From DASQHY01 sp035602605 (GTDB lineage: Bacteria > Acidobacteriota > Terriglobia > Acidiferrales > UBA7541), in the NCBI GenBank assembly GCA_035602605.1, contig DATNLZ010000075.1, positions 45,430 through 109,429 of the forward strand: a stretch of 64,000 nucleotides of DNA. The letters run 5' to 3'. The translations under genes were made by a program, and so were the position numbers. Positions within the stretch are counted from its first letter, which is position 1. The number at the start of each line of letters is the position of its first letter. The notes beneath the pieces are model-generated. The model saw only the letters and a program-made list of their open reading frames with translations. It did not search any database and had not been told where the DNA came from. Below, piece by piece: positions 33,776 through 41,789 of this stretch.

Positions 33776-34681
33776 ATGGGAACACTTACTGCGCAAGTGC
33801 AGCTCACTGAAGTGGAGTTGAAGCTGCTCCAGACGCTGGTTTACCAGGAATGCGGCATGTATTTTGATGAGCGGCGCACGCATTTTCTGCGCGATCGCCT
33901 GCAAAGGCGTCTAAAGGTCTGCCAGATAGATTCCTTCTATAACTATTACCGGTTACTGACCAGCCGCGAGGGTAAACCGGAACTGGCGTCACTGCTGGAA
34001 AACCTTACCGTCAACGAAACAAGCTTTTACCGCAATAAACCTCAGCTCGAGCTCTTTCAGAAGACCCTTCTTGAAGCCTTGTTGCACCGCAAACAGGAGC
34101 GCCGCGATTGGACCATTCGCGTCTGGAGCGCAGGATGCTCGACCGGCCAGGAGGCTTTTACCGCGGCGATCATGATCTGCGACGCGCTGGCTTACTATTA
34201 TCTCAGAAACCCGCTACCGTTCGACATTCCTTCCCCAAAGCCGTTGATTCCACCGCCTTGGCGCCTGGAGATTCTGGCGTCAGACATCAGTTACGCCGCT
34301 TTGCGCGCCGGGCAAGAAGGAATATTTAACGAGTCGCAGATGGAGCCGGTCGACCACACCACGCGTCTTCGTTATTTTGAAAAAACGGGCGACCGCTACA
34401 CAATCAAAAAAAGACTGAAGGAACTGGTCCAATTTGACTTCCACAATTTGAAGACTGAATTCCTACCTCAGCGCAATGATTTTATTTTCTGCCGTAACGT
34501 GATGATTTATTTCGACGAGGCCGAACAGAAGCGTCTGGTTGAGAAGTTCTATCACTGCTTGAATCCCGAAGGATACTTGCTGGTGGGCCATGCGGAAAGC
34601 CTGTTCGGGCTCTCCACCAAATTTCGGATGATTCACCACAATAACGGCACGGCTTACCAGCGGGTCGAGGGGAACGCGTGA
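33776..34681 (+). CDS. cheR: Chemotaxis receptor methyltransferase CheR (che cluster 2)
   Basis: A 301-residue CheR. The N-terminal domain has the LLQTLVYQECGMYFDERR pattern, the SAM site reads VWSAGCSTGQEAFTAAI, and the C-terminal CRNVMIYFDEAEQKRLVEKF with LLVGHAESLF is diagnostic. Compared with the cluster 1 CheR it has an insertion rich in proline (YLRNPLPFDIPSPKPLIPPP) between the SAM motif and the next strand. The start ATG 33776 follows GAGAGGCA. The stop overlaps cheA by four bases (GTGA). Confidence 0.94.
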   Translation: MGTLTAQVQLTEVELKLLQTLVYQECGMYFDERRTHFLRDRLQRRLKVCQIDSFYNYYRLLTSREGKPELASLLENLTVNETSFYRNKPQLELFQKTLLEALLHRKQERRDWTIRVWSAGCSTGQEAFTAAIMICDALAYYYLRNPLPFDIPSPKPLIPPPWRLEILASDISYAALRAGQEGIFNESQMEPVDHTTRLRYFEKTGDRYTIKKRLKELVQFDFHNLKTEFLPQRNDFIFCRNVMIYFDEAEQKRLVEKFYHCLNPEGYLLVGHAESLFGLSTKFRMIHHNNGTAYQRVEGNA

Positions 34682-36774
34682 ACTTCTTTTCCGAGGATCG
34701 CAATGCGGAGCTGCGTGACATCTTTTTCGAGAGCGCGCAGGAGCTTCTGCAAGCTCTCAATGAAGCGGGGCTCGATCTCGAACGCTTGCCTGGTGATGCA
34801 GAAGTAATCAAGAGGGTTCGCCGGACGGTGCACACCCTGAAAGGCGATTCGGCCGCTTGCGGGTATCACGAGCTGAGCGATCTGGCGCATGAGCTCGAAG
34901 ATGTGTTGGCTCCGGACGCAGCGGGCTCACGAACTGCGGCGCTCGCCGAGGTGGTGCTTACCGCCGCCGATACGTTCCATGCCATGCTGGCCGCTTATCG
35001 CGGCAACTTGCAGCCTCCTGCAGGAGAAGCGTTGCGTACGCACATCCGCCAACTCCTTGGTAAACCGGAAGAAGTTCCCCGGAGCGTGGCTCCGGCACCT
35101 GCCGTGCCGGGTGCGAAGTTTGAATGGAGCGAGTACGAGCAGCTCATGATCGCTGAAGCGCTGCACCGCGGCGACACAGTCTACAACCTTGGGCTGCGGA
35201 TTGACCCGAATAGCCAGATGCGCGCGGCGGCCCTGCAACTTGTGCGCAACGTGCTGCATAATGTTGGCACAGTCCTGGCTTTGCGTCCCGAAGACAATAC
35301 TGCCGCTGAAAATGTCGACTTCATCGAAGCAGCCGTGGTGAGCACACTCGATAAGGAATCGCTTTCGAAGAAGTGTCGCATCCCCCTGGTTGTTGCCGAT
35401 ATTACCGTCGAGCGAGCCATTGTACTGGAGACGCCCGAACAGGAAATGCTGGCTGCCCTGCTCGATTCTGAGGCGGCCACGGTAACCGCGGAAGTAAAAG
35501 CTGTTCAGGAAGGAACGCCTTCACCCAAGAAAAAAGAAAGCAATGCTGGCCGAGCTCTGGCTGCCGTCGCCGAGAGCACCTTGCGTGTAGATGCAGGCCG
35601 GATTGACGCGGTCATGAACTTGGTCGGTGAAATGATCATTGGGAAATCTATGTTGCAAAGGGTTATGCAGGAATTTGACCGGCGCCACCCGAAGGATCCA
35701 TTGCGCGGAAAATTTGCCGACGCCCTCAGTTTTCAATCCCGTGTGCTCGACGACCTCCAGAAGTCAGTCATGAAGATCCGCATGGTGCCGGTCGAGCAGA
35801 TTTTTCGCCGTCTCCCGCGGATTGTACGAGACGTAGCCAAGTTACGAGGCAAAGATGTCGCACTCGAATTGGCGGGGCAGAATACCGATCTCGATAAAGG
35901 GATTCTGGATTCTCTTGGCGAACCGCTGACCCATTTGGTGCGCAACGCCGTGGACCACGGCATTGAACCTTCGGAGACCCGAGTTGCAGCCGGAAAATCC
36001 GCCCGCGGCACAGTTCGCTTGAACGCCTACCATCAAGGCAATCAAGTTGTAATCGAGGTGCGCGACGACGGTCAAGGCATTGACCGCAAGAGTCTTGTCG
36101 CGAAAGCCATCGAGCGTGGACTTATTTCCATTGAAGAATCCAAACATTTGAGCGATACGGAAGCCTTCAACCTGATTTTCGAGTCGGGACTTACCACAGC
36201 GGCCGAGGTAACCGAGATTTCCGGGCGCGGCGTGGGCATGGATGTTGTCAAAACCGTGCTCGACAGGCTGAAAGGCACGGTAACGATCGCCACCGAGCCG
36301 GGAAAAGGAACGACGTTCTTCCTGCGTGTTCCGCTGACACTCGCTAGCATCCAGGCGCTTTTGTTCCGCGCCGGTGAGCGCTTGTACGCTGTGCCACTTA
36401 GCTCGGTGTTGGAAATTACCAGGGTTGCTGAAACAGATATCCATCGGGTTGATCAGCGTGAAGTTCTTCAGCTTCGTAATCATCTGCTCACAGTGGTTCG
36501 GCTCGATCGTTTGGGAGCCATTCACGCGGTCGAGAGCCGCAAACGTTTTTTCGCAATCGTCATCGGCTCCAGCGAGCGCAAGTTCGGCTTGCTCGTGGAT
36601 ACCCTGGTTGGCGAAGAAGAGCTGGTCATCAAGACTCTCGGAGACTTCTTCGCGACGAGTGAGCTTGTGAGTGGCGCTTCGATTCTGGGCGATGGAACTG
36701 TCGTGCTCATCCTCAATGTGGCGTCGGTTGTCGCTAAACTTGGCCGCGCGCCAGTGCTGGGGGCCATTGCATGA
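34678..36774 (+). CDS. cheA: Chemotaxis histidine kinase CheA (che cluster 2)
   Basis: A 698-residue CheA of classical type: one Hpt domain (phosphorylatable His52 in TVHTLKGDSAACG), a helical linker region, dimerisation helices (RIDAVMNLVGEMIIGKSML), ATPase (HLVRNAVDHGIE, DDGQGID, GRGVGMDVV) and a C-terminal CheW-like domain. No receiver is attached, in contrast with the cluster 1 kinase. GTG 34678 overlaps the cheR stop; the cheB ATG overlaps its own stop. CheB and CheY next to it are the expected phosphate acceptors. Confidence 0.95.
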   Translation: MNFFSEDRNAELRDIFFESAQELLQALNEAGLDLERLPGDAEVIKRVRRTVHTLKGDSAACGYHELSDLAHELEDVLAPDAAGSRTAALAEVVLTAADTFHAMLAAYRGNLQPPAGEALRTHIRQLLGKPEEVPRSVAPAPAVPGAKFEWSEYEQLMIAEALHRGDTVYNLGLRIDPNSQMRAAALQLVRNVLHNVGTVLALRPEDNTAAENVDFIEAAVVSTLDKESLSKKCRIPLVVADITVERAIVLETPEQEMLAALLDSEAATVTAEVKAVQEGTPSPKKKESNAGRALAAVAESTLRVDAGRIDAVMNLVGEMIIGKSMLQRVMQEFDRRHPKDPLRGKFADALSFQSRVLDDLQKSVMKIRMVPVEQIFRRLPRIVRDVAKLRGKDVALELAGQNTDLDKGILDSLGEPLTHLVRNAVDHGIEPSETRVAAGKSARGTVRLNAYHQGNQVVIEVRDDGQGIDRKSLVAKAIERGLISIEESKHLSDTEAFNLIFESGLTTAAEVTEISGRGVGMDVVKTVLDRLKGTVTIATEPGKGTTFFLRVPLTLASIQALLFRAGERLYAVPLSSVLEITRVAETDIHRVDQREVLQLRNHLLTVVRLDRLGAIHAVESRKRFFAIVIGSSERKFGLLVDTLVGEEELVIKTLGDFFATSELVSGASILGDGTVVLILNVASVVAKLGRAPVLGAIA

Positions 36775-37886
36775 GCAAGCGAGTGCGCGTTCTCGTGGTC
36801 GACGATTCCGCATTGATGCGGAAACTGATTCCGCAAATTCTTCACGGCGATAGCTCCATCGAAGTTGTCGGCACCGCCATGGACGGCGAGTTTGCGCTGA
36901 AAAAAATTGAGGAATTGAAACCGGACGTAATTACGCTCGACCTGGAGATGCCGCGTTTGGACGGCATCGAAACGCTTCGCGCCATCATGCGGCAATTTCA
37001 ATTACCGGTTATTGTTGTGAGCACCCACACTAGGAAGGGAGCTTACTCAACGTTCAAGGCGCTGTCGCTGGGAGCCTTCGATTTCGTCGCTAAGCCTCGC
37101 GATGCTGCCGCAGGTCATCTGGAGGCCATTGCCGCCGAGCTGACGGAAAAGATCAAGGGAGCGTCTCGAGCACGAATTCCCAAAATTCGCGAGCAGGACC
37201 TTGCGGAGAAGCGCATCGGCGCCAAGTCCCGCTCAAAGATTCAGAGTCCGCCTAAGCTCATTATAGCCATTGGCATTTCCACCGGTGGACCAGTGGCACT
37301 GCAGTATGTTTTCTCTCAACTGCCCGCGGATTTTGCCGGAAGCATTGTGATCGTGCAGCACATGCCGGAAGGATTTACAGAAATGTTTGCGCGGCGCCTG
37401 GACGATCTTTCTGCCGTTGATGTGAAGGAAGCGAAGTCTGGAGATTTATTGCTCGCCGGCCGAGCGCTGGTATGTCCGGGCAATCGCCACATGGTTGTGC
37501 GGCGCATGTCTCGGGGGGATATCGCGGTGCTCTCCGACAGCGCGCCCGTCAATGGTCACCGGCCTTCGGTGGATGTGCTGTTTCACTCAGTGGCTCGGGA
37601 AATTGGCTCGAGCGCAATCGGTGTGCTCATGACAGGCATGGGCGAAGATGGCGCTGAGGGGCTGGGCGCCATTCAGTCGGCCGGCGGGTTGACCGTTGCT
37701 CAAAGCGAAGACACGTGCGTGGTGGGCGGAATGCCCCGGGCCGCCATTGTCAAAGGGTTTGCGACACGAATCGTAGCTCTCGAGGGGATTGCGAGCCTCT
37801 TGCATCATCACTGCAGCACGGATCGCTCGCATACCGAACCGGCGGAAACTTCCTCGCCGGTCGTAACAGGGAAAACCAAAGAATAG
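36771..37886 (+). CDS. cheB: Chemotaxis methylesterase CheB (che cluster 2)
   Basis: A 371-residue CheB with receiver (Asp57 in VITLDLEMPRLDG, Lys in FVAKPRD) and methylesterase domain. The catalytic residues are present: Ser170 in GISTGGPV, His197 in VQHMPEGF and Asp293 in TGMGEDGAEG. A Lys/Arg-rich linker (about 125-160) joins the domains. ATG 36771 overlaps the cheA stop (ATGA). Confidence 0.95.
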   Translation: MSKRVRVLVVDDSALMRKLIPQILHGDSSIEVVGTAMDGEFALKKIEELKPDVITLDLEMPRLDGIETLRAIMRQFQLPVIVVSTHTRKGAYSTFKALSLGAFDFVAKPRDAAAGHLEAIAAELTEKIKGASRARIPKIREQDLAEKRIGAKSRSKIQSPPKLIIAIGISTGGPVALQYVFSQLPADFAGSIVIVQHMPEGFTEMFARRLDDLSAVDVKEAKSGDLLLAGRALVCPGNRHMVVRRMSRGDIAVLSDSAPVNGHRPSVDVLFHSVAREIGSSAIGVLMTGMGEDGAEGLGAIQSAGGLTVAQSEDTCVVGGMPRAAIVKGFATRIVALEGIASLLHHHCSTDRSHTEPAETSSPVVTGKTKE

Positions 37887-37905
37887 GTTGCCTAAGGAGA
37901 TAGTC

Positions 37906-38355
37906 ATGGAACAGTTCGCAGCTCTGACGCGGAAAAAAGATCAACAACCGGTGCGCTATCTCGTGGTGGACGATTCCGTCTTCGCCAGGAAAAACCTGAT
38001 CAAGATGATCGAAGCGTTCGGCGGCGAGATCGCTGGCGAAGCCGGCGACGGCCTAACAGCGATCGCCGAATTCAACCGTATCCATCCAGACATCGTACTC
38101 ATGGATATCACCATGCCGCAAATGGAAGGCATCGAGGCCGTTGAACGAATCGTGCGCCAGCATCCGGATGCTCGAATCGTCATGGTCTCCTCGGTGGGTT
38201 ACCAGGAGAATATTTTGGCGGCGCTGCAGAAGGGCGCGAAGCATTTCGTGCAAAAGCCTGTCAAGCCTGACGTGCTGTACGAAATCCTTCGCTATGTCTT
38301 AAGCGACGAGGGTGTGCCCGCGCCCGCAGGCGTTGCGGGAGAGCGTCAGCCATGA
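37906..38355 (+). CDS. cheY: Chemotaxis response regulator CheY (che cluster 2)
   Basis: A 149-residue single-domain receiver with a 16-residue N-terminal extension. Active-site residues are complete: YLVVDDSVFARK, phosphoacceptor Asp67 in IVLMDITMPQMEG, Ser in VMVSSVGY and Lys in FVQKPVKPD. I chose ATG 37906, which has AAGGAG six bases upstream. The stop overlaps the cheX ATG. It is the probable diffusible output of this array. Confidence 0.93.
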   Translation: MEQFAALTRKKDQQPVRYLVVDDSVFARKNLIKMIEAFGGEIAGEAGDGLTAIAEFNRIHPDIVLMDITMPQMEGIEAVERIVRQHPDARIVMVSSVGYQENILAALQKGAKHFVQKPVKPDVLYEILRYVLSDEGVPAPAGVAGERQP

Positions 38356-38855
38356 AGATGGAGCTCATTCAGCCTTTCATCAACGCCGCGGATGCTGTTC
38401 TGGCCGAGACTTTGCAGTGCGCTACCAAAATCGCCGACCTCAGCATGGATGAGGAGATTTACCGTCGCAAGGGAATTGCGGCATTAATCGTGATTAAGGG
38501 CGAAATCGAGGGCCGCGTGATTCTTGATCTGGAGCCCAGCGTCGCCGTCAAAGTGGCCAGCTACTTGGCCGGCGCCCAAGTCGAGGAGTCCGAGCAAATC
38601 GTTCGCGAAACAGTTTGCGAGCTTGCGAATATGGTCATCGGCAATTCCGTAACTCTGCTAAACGATCAGGGATTCCGTTTCAAAGTTTTTCCGCCGGAAT
38701 TGCACACGAGCGAAGATGGGTTATCCGGAAGCCTTGACACCGAGGCTCTCGTGTTGTGTTTCGAGACGCCCAGTGGCAAAGCTTACATGAATATCGCCAT
38801 GCACTATCAGCGCCGTCGCCAGCGTGAACGATCTGCAGCTCCTGTACTTGACTAA
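38352..38855 (+). CDS. cheX: CheX-type phosphatase (che cluster 2)
   Basis: A 167-residue CheX-like protein. The ExxN phosphatase motif is present as Glu90 and Asn93 in TVCELANMVIGNSVT, preceded by AALIVIKGEIEGRVILDL, typical of CheX. CheX dephosphorylates CheY~P, which is encoded just upstream with a four-base overlap. No CheC, CheD or CheZ is seen in either cluster, so CheX is probably the termination factor here. Confidence 0.9.
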   Translation: MKMELIQPFINAADAVLAETLQCATKIADLSMDEEIYRRKGIAALIVIKGEIEGRVILDLEPSVAVKVASYLAGAQVEESEQIVRETVCELANMVIGNSVTLLNDQGFRFKVFPPELHTSEDGLSGSLDTEALVLCFETPSGKAYMNIAMHYQRRRQRERSAAPVLD

Positions 38856-38953
38856 GATTTCTGCAATTGCCTGCATTTGTCCTGGGAGTGCGGCAACAGC
38901 GAACTTACCTGTGGCTTTCCTTTGCGAATGTTCGTAGCCAAACAACTTACGAT

Positions 38954-38982
38954 TAGACGTCGATTCAACCGCACTTTATACT
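38954..38982 (+). promoter_or_regulatory. Possible sigma-70-type promoter for recQ
   Basis: TAGACG (38954-38959) and TATACT (38977-38982) are separated by 17 bases and match the -35 and -10 consensus at 4/6 and 5/6 positions. The expected start of transcription falls at about 38988-38990, on the GTG start codon of recQ, so the transcript could be leaderless. Confidence 0.42.
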
Positions 38983-38988
38983 TGTGCC

Positions 38989-40632
38989 GTGAATTCGCAA
39001 GCTGACCTTCTGCCCCTCCTGCAGCGCTATTGGGGTTACCAATCATTTCGGCTTTTTCAAGAGAAGATTGTGCGAAGCCTATTGGCGAGCCGCGACACAT
39101 GTGTCGTGATGCCAACAGGCGGTGGCAAATCATTGTGCTATCAGCTACCCGCCGTGATGCTGTCCGGACAAACAGTTGTCGTGGTGTCGCCTTTAATCGC
39201 CCTGATGCAAGATCAGGTGGCGCAGCTCGGCCAGCTAGGCATCCCCGCGGCACTGCTCAACAGTTCGCAACGCCAACAGGAGCAGTCCATGGTCCTTCGC
39301 AAGGCGCGGGAGGGCGAATATCGCCTCCTGTATCTTTCGCCGGAGCGGCTCGCGCACGTCGACACCATCGGATGGCTTCAGCGCGTAGCCATTTCTTTTT
39401 TCGCGATTGACGAGGCCCACTGCATTTCGGAATGGGGGCACGAGTTTCGGCCGGAATATCGGCAGTTGAGCTCCCTGCGAATTCATTTTCCTGATCGGCC
39501 CATTGCTGCGTTTACAGCCAGTGCCACTCGCCAGGTTCGCCACGACATCATCGAACAGCTCAAGTTACGTGACCCGGATAAGTACATCGCCAGCTTCCAT
39601 AGACCTAATTTGCGCTATGTGGTGAAGGAGTGCGAGTCTCGCACACAAAACACTTTGCTGGTGCGGGCACTGCGGAAATATGCGGGCAGCAACATCATTG
39701 TGTACGCACCAACGATCACGCGAGTTGAGGAGACCGTGCGCTTCCTTGAAGAACAGGGAATCAAAGCCATCGCGTATCACGGGAAAATGGATGCCGGCAC
39801 ACGGCGAAGCAATCAGGAACGCTGGATGTCCGACGATGTACGCGTACTTGTTGGGACAATCGCTTTTGGACTCGGGATTAACAAGGCCGCCGTTCGGGCG
39901 GTTATTCATCTCTCAATGCCTAAATCGATCGAACAGTATTATCAGGAAGCTGGCCGGGCCGGTCGTGATGGGAAACCTGCGGAATGTCTTTTGCTTTGGC
40001 AGAAGCGCGACGTGGGCCTGCTGACGTACTTTGTTGAGCAGCTGACCGACGCCGCAGAGAAACAACGGGCCTGGGATCGTTATCACACGATTCGGCGGTT
40101 CGTCGAATCGAGAACTTGTCGGCACCATCAGATTTGCTCTCACTTTGGGGAAAACCCCAAGTGGAAATCTTGCGCGGCCTGCGACGTGTGCAGCGGTGAA
40201 CCACCATGGCTTTCGGCTCCGGTAGATGCCGGCCCGTCAAAACGGAAACGAGGAGTTAAGCCTGTTCAACCAACAAGGCCGATCGGCGGTTCCGCTGCTG
40301 TTGCAAAACATTTGCCGGTCGCTGGGTCGGAGCCGATAGCGGATTCTGTTGCAGAAACTAGCTTCGAACTCCGAGAGTATCTTCGTGAGTGGCGGCGCAT
40401 CACCGCGAAAAAGCAAGGCATACCTGCGTTCATTGTGATGCATGACACGTCGCTCGATGAACTTTGCCGTATGCGGCCGTGCTCACTCCGGGAAGTCCGT
40501 CGTGTACATGGGTTCGGTGAGCGAAAGGTGGAGATGTATGGCAAGCAAATCCTGGAGGTGCTGCAGAAATTTCGCGAGTGCCCTCGCGCCTCGGCACGGG
40601 ACGAGTGCGGCCGAAAAAAGAATCAGAGTTAA
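38989..40632 (+). CDS. recQ: ATP-dependent DNA helicase RecQ
   Basis: A 547-residue superfamily 2 helicase. Motif 0 region FRLFQEKIV, Walker A MPTGGGKSLCYQLPA, DEAH box AIDEAHCISEWGHEFRPEY and motif VI QEAGRAGRDG are intact. A zinc-binding Cys cluster (TCRHHQICSHFG ... SCAACDVC) follows the helicase core, then a poorly conserved linker and a C-terminal HRDC-type domain (about 455-530). The winged-helix part of a full RQC domain is not seen. RecQ unwinds recombination and stalled-fork intermediates. The GTG 38989 has no upstream ribosome binding site; a promoter just before it suggests leaderless translation. Confidence 0.94.
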   Translation: MNSQADLLPLLQRYWGYQSFRLFQEKIVRSLLASRDTCVVMPTGGGKSLCYQLPAVMLSGQTVVVVSPLIALMQDQVAQLGQLGIPAALLNSSQRQQEQSMVLRKAREGEYRLLYLSPERLAHVDTIGWLQRVAISFFAIDEAHCISEWGHEFRPEYRQLSSLRIHFPDRPIAAFTASATRQVRHDIIEQLKLRDPDKYIASFHRPNLRYVVKECESRTQNTLLVRALRKYAGSNIIVYAPTITRVEETVRFLEEQGIKAIAYHGKMDAGTRRSNQERWMSDDVRVLVGTIAFGLGINKAAVRAVIHLSMPKSIEQYYQEAGRAGRDGKPAECLLLWQKRDVGLLTYFVEQLTDAAEKQRAWDRYHTIRRFVESRTCRHHQICSHFGENPKWKSCAACDVCSGEPPWLSAPVDAGPSKRKRGVKPVQPTRPIGGSAAVAKHLPVAGSEPIADSVAETSFELREYLREWRRITAKKQGIPAFIVMHDTSLDELCRMRPCSLREVRRVHGFGERKVEMYGKQILEVLQKFRECPRASARDECGRKKNQS

Positions 40633-41504
40633 GAAGTTTGATTTGCGGGCGCCTTGATGTATGCGGCCCCGTGCCGGTAGAGACCTGCAGTCGGCATTTC
40701 CTGCGAGAAGACAATTCGTATCGGCACAAAAATATTGCCGCTGCCGGGTGTGAATGGTACAGCTACCTCGACGCGAGTTCCCTCCGCATATTGATTGCGG
40801 CTGCGGAAGCTTAGACCACCGCTCGACAAATCTTCGCAGACGGCCACCTCTTCGCTGAAGCCCCGTTGCCGGATACACGCTAGAATGCGAGCTTTTACGC
40901 GGGTTCGATTTCGCGAGGGGTAAATCTTGGCCGGAGCCGATGCGGAGGTAGTCTTTGTATTTGCCGTTGTGGCTGAGTCCTCCTGCGCCTGCGTGAAAAT
41001 TGCTGGCGTTCCACAATGCGGGCAGTGTCGCGCCAGACATCTCCGTGCTTCAAACGCTTTCAGCTCTTTTTCGTTCAGATAAGCGACCTCGCGCCTCTGG
41101 CAGAAACTGCATTCGACCAACATCCGCGCAAGAGTCTCCTCGGATTCTTCGAGAGGAGGAAACTCGATGTCCCAAAGATTGATTGCGGGATCTTCGAGTG
41201 CGACAGCGTACACAAAGCCGTCGCCATTCTTGTCGATTTCAGCGATCACTTGTGCGCGTCCGGCTCGAAGTTGATTGCTTCGGTCCTTGCGGCGCAGAAG
41301 CAGTTCCTGCCCGGCGGCCAACTTGGTCTTGAGGAGAAGCACGGCGCCATTGCGGCTTACCAAAATTGTGTGCGCCGGCGCTATGAAATCCTGCCCGCTG
41401 GCGTCGCTCCCAATGGCTTCCAGCGCCAGCGTGAAGCTTACACGATCGCTCTGGCGCACGCCGCTTTGGGCCACCTGTGCTACGTCTTCTTTAGTGGTTG
41501 CCAT
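40629..41504 (-). CDS. PilZ domain protein with an internal zinc-ribbon-like motif
   Basis: A 291-residue protein. The N-terminal half (about 20-120) looks like a degenerate PilZ domain, ending VALEDPAINLWDIEFPP. Residues about 131-168 contain CSFCQ ... CLARHCPHCG, a possible zinc ribbon. The C-terminal PilZ domain (about 195-285) has the cyclic di-GMP motifs RNRTRVK (RxxxR) and DLSSGGL (DxSxxG). It therefore probably binds cyclic di-GMP and may act through the zinc-ribbon part. It is convergent with recQ, overlapping its 3' end by four bases. Confidence 0.85.
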   Translation of the reverse strand: MATTKEDVAQVAQSGVRQSDRVSFTLALEAIGSDASGQDFIAPAHTILVSRNGAVLLLKTKLAAGQELLLRRKDRSNQLRAGRAQVIAEIDKNGDGFVYAVALEDPAINLWDIEFPPLEESEETLARMLVECSFCQRREVAYLNEKELKAFEARRCLARHCPHCGTPAIFTQAQEDSATTANTKTTSASAPAKIYPSRNRTRVKARILACIRQRGFSEEVAVCEDLSSGGLSFRSRNQYAEGTRVEVAVPFTPGSGNIFVPIRIVFSQEMPTAGLYRHGAAYIKAPANQTS

Positions 41505-41694
41505 TTTTAGCTAGCCTAACATACGAGTTCCCGGTGAACGCGGCGACGCTCCACATAGGTGCTCTTCTAACTACCCCAATCACGCGATAGGTCTATGAAA
41601 ACACTTCTCCCCGGGCTTTGAACTCGTTATCAAGACCGTATCCTGCACTCTGGCAATCTCGTGAATTCGCTGGGAGGTTTGTGCGAGATGGGCT

Positions 41695-41723
41695 TTGCTT
41701 CCCAAGAACCTAGCGTATATATT
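41695..41723 (+). promoter_or_regulatory. Possible sigma-70-type promoter for the GH5-like gene
   Basis: TTGCTT (41695-41700) and TATATT (41718-41723) are spaced by 17 bases and match the consensus at 4/6 and 5/6 positions. Transcription would begin near 41730, about 60 bases before ATG 41790. The position supports ATG 41790, not an upstream in-frame start. Confidence 0.5.
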
Positions 41724-41789
41724 CTAGATGGCTGTCAGCCGTCATACTCTCTGCAAGATAAAATCTACTCAAAGGCCGGAAGAAACCGC

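Noticed and set aside
41661..41789. Upstream in-frame ATG for the GH5-like gene
   Set aside because: It would place 43 non-hydrophobic residues before the signal peptide and lies upstream of the predicted -35/-10 promoter.
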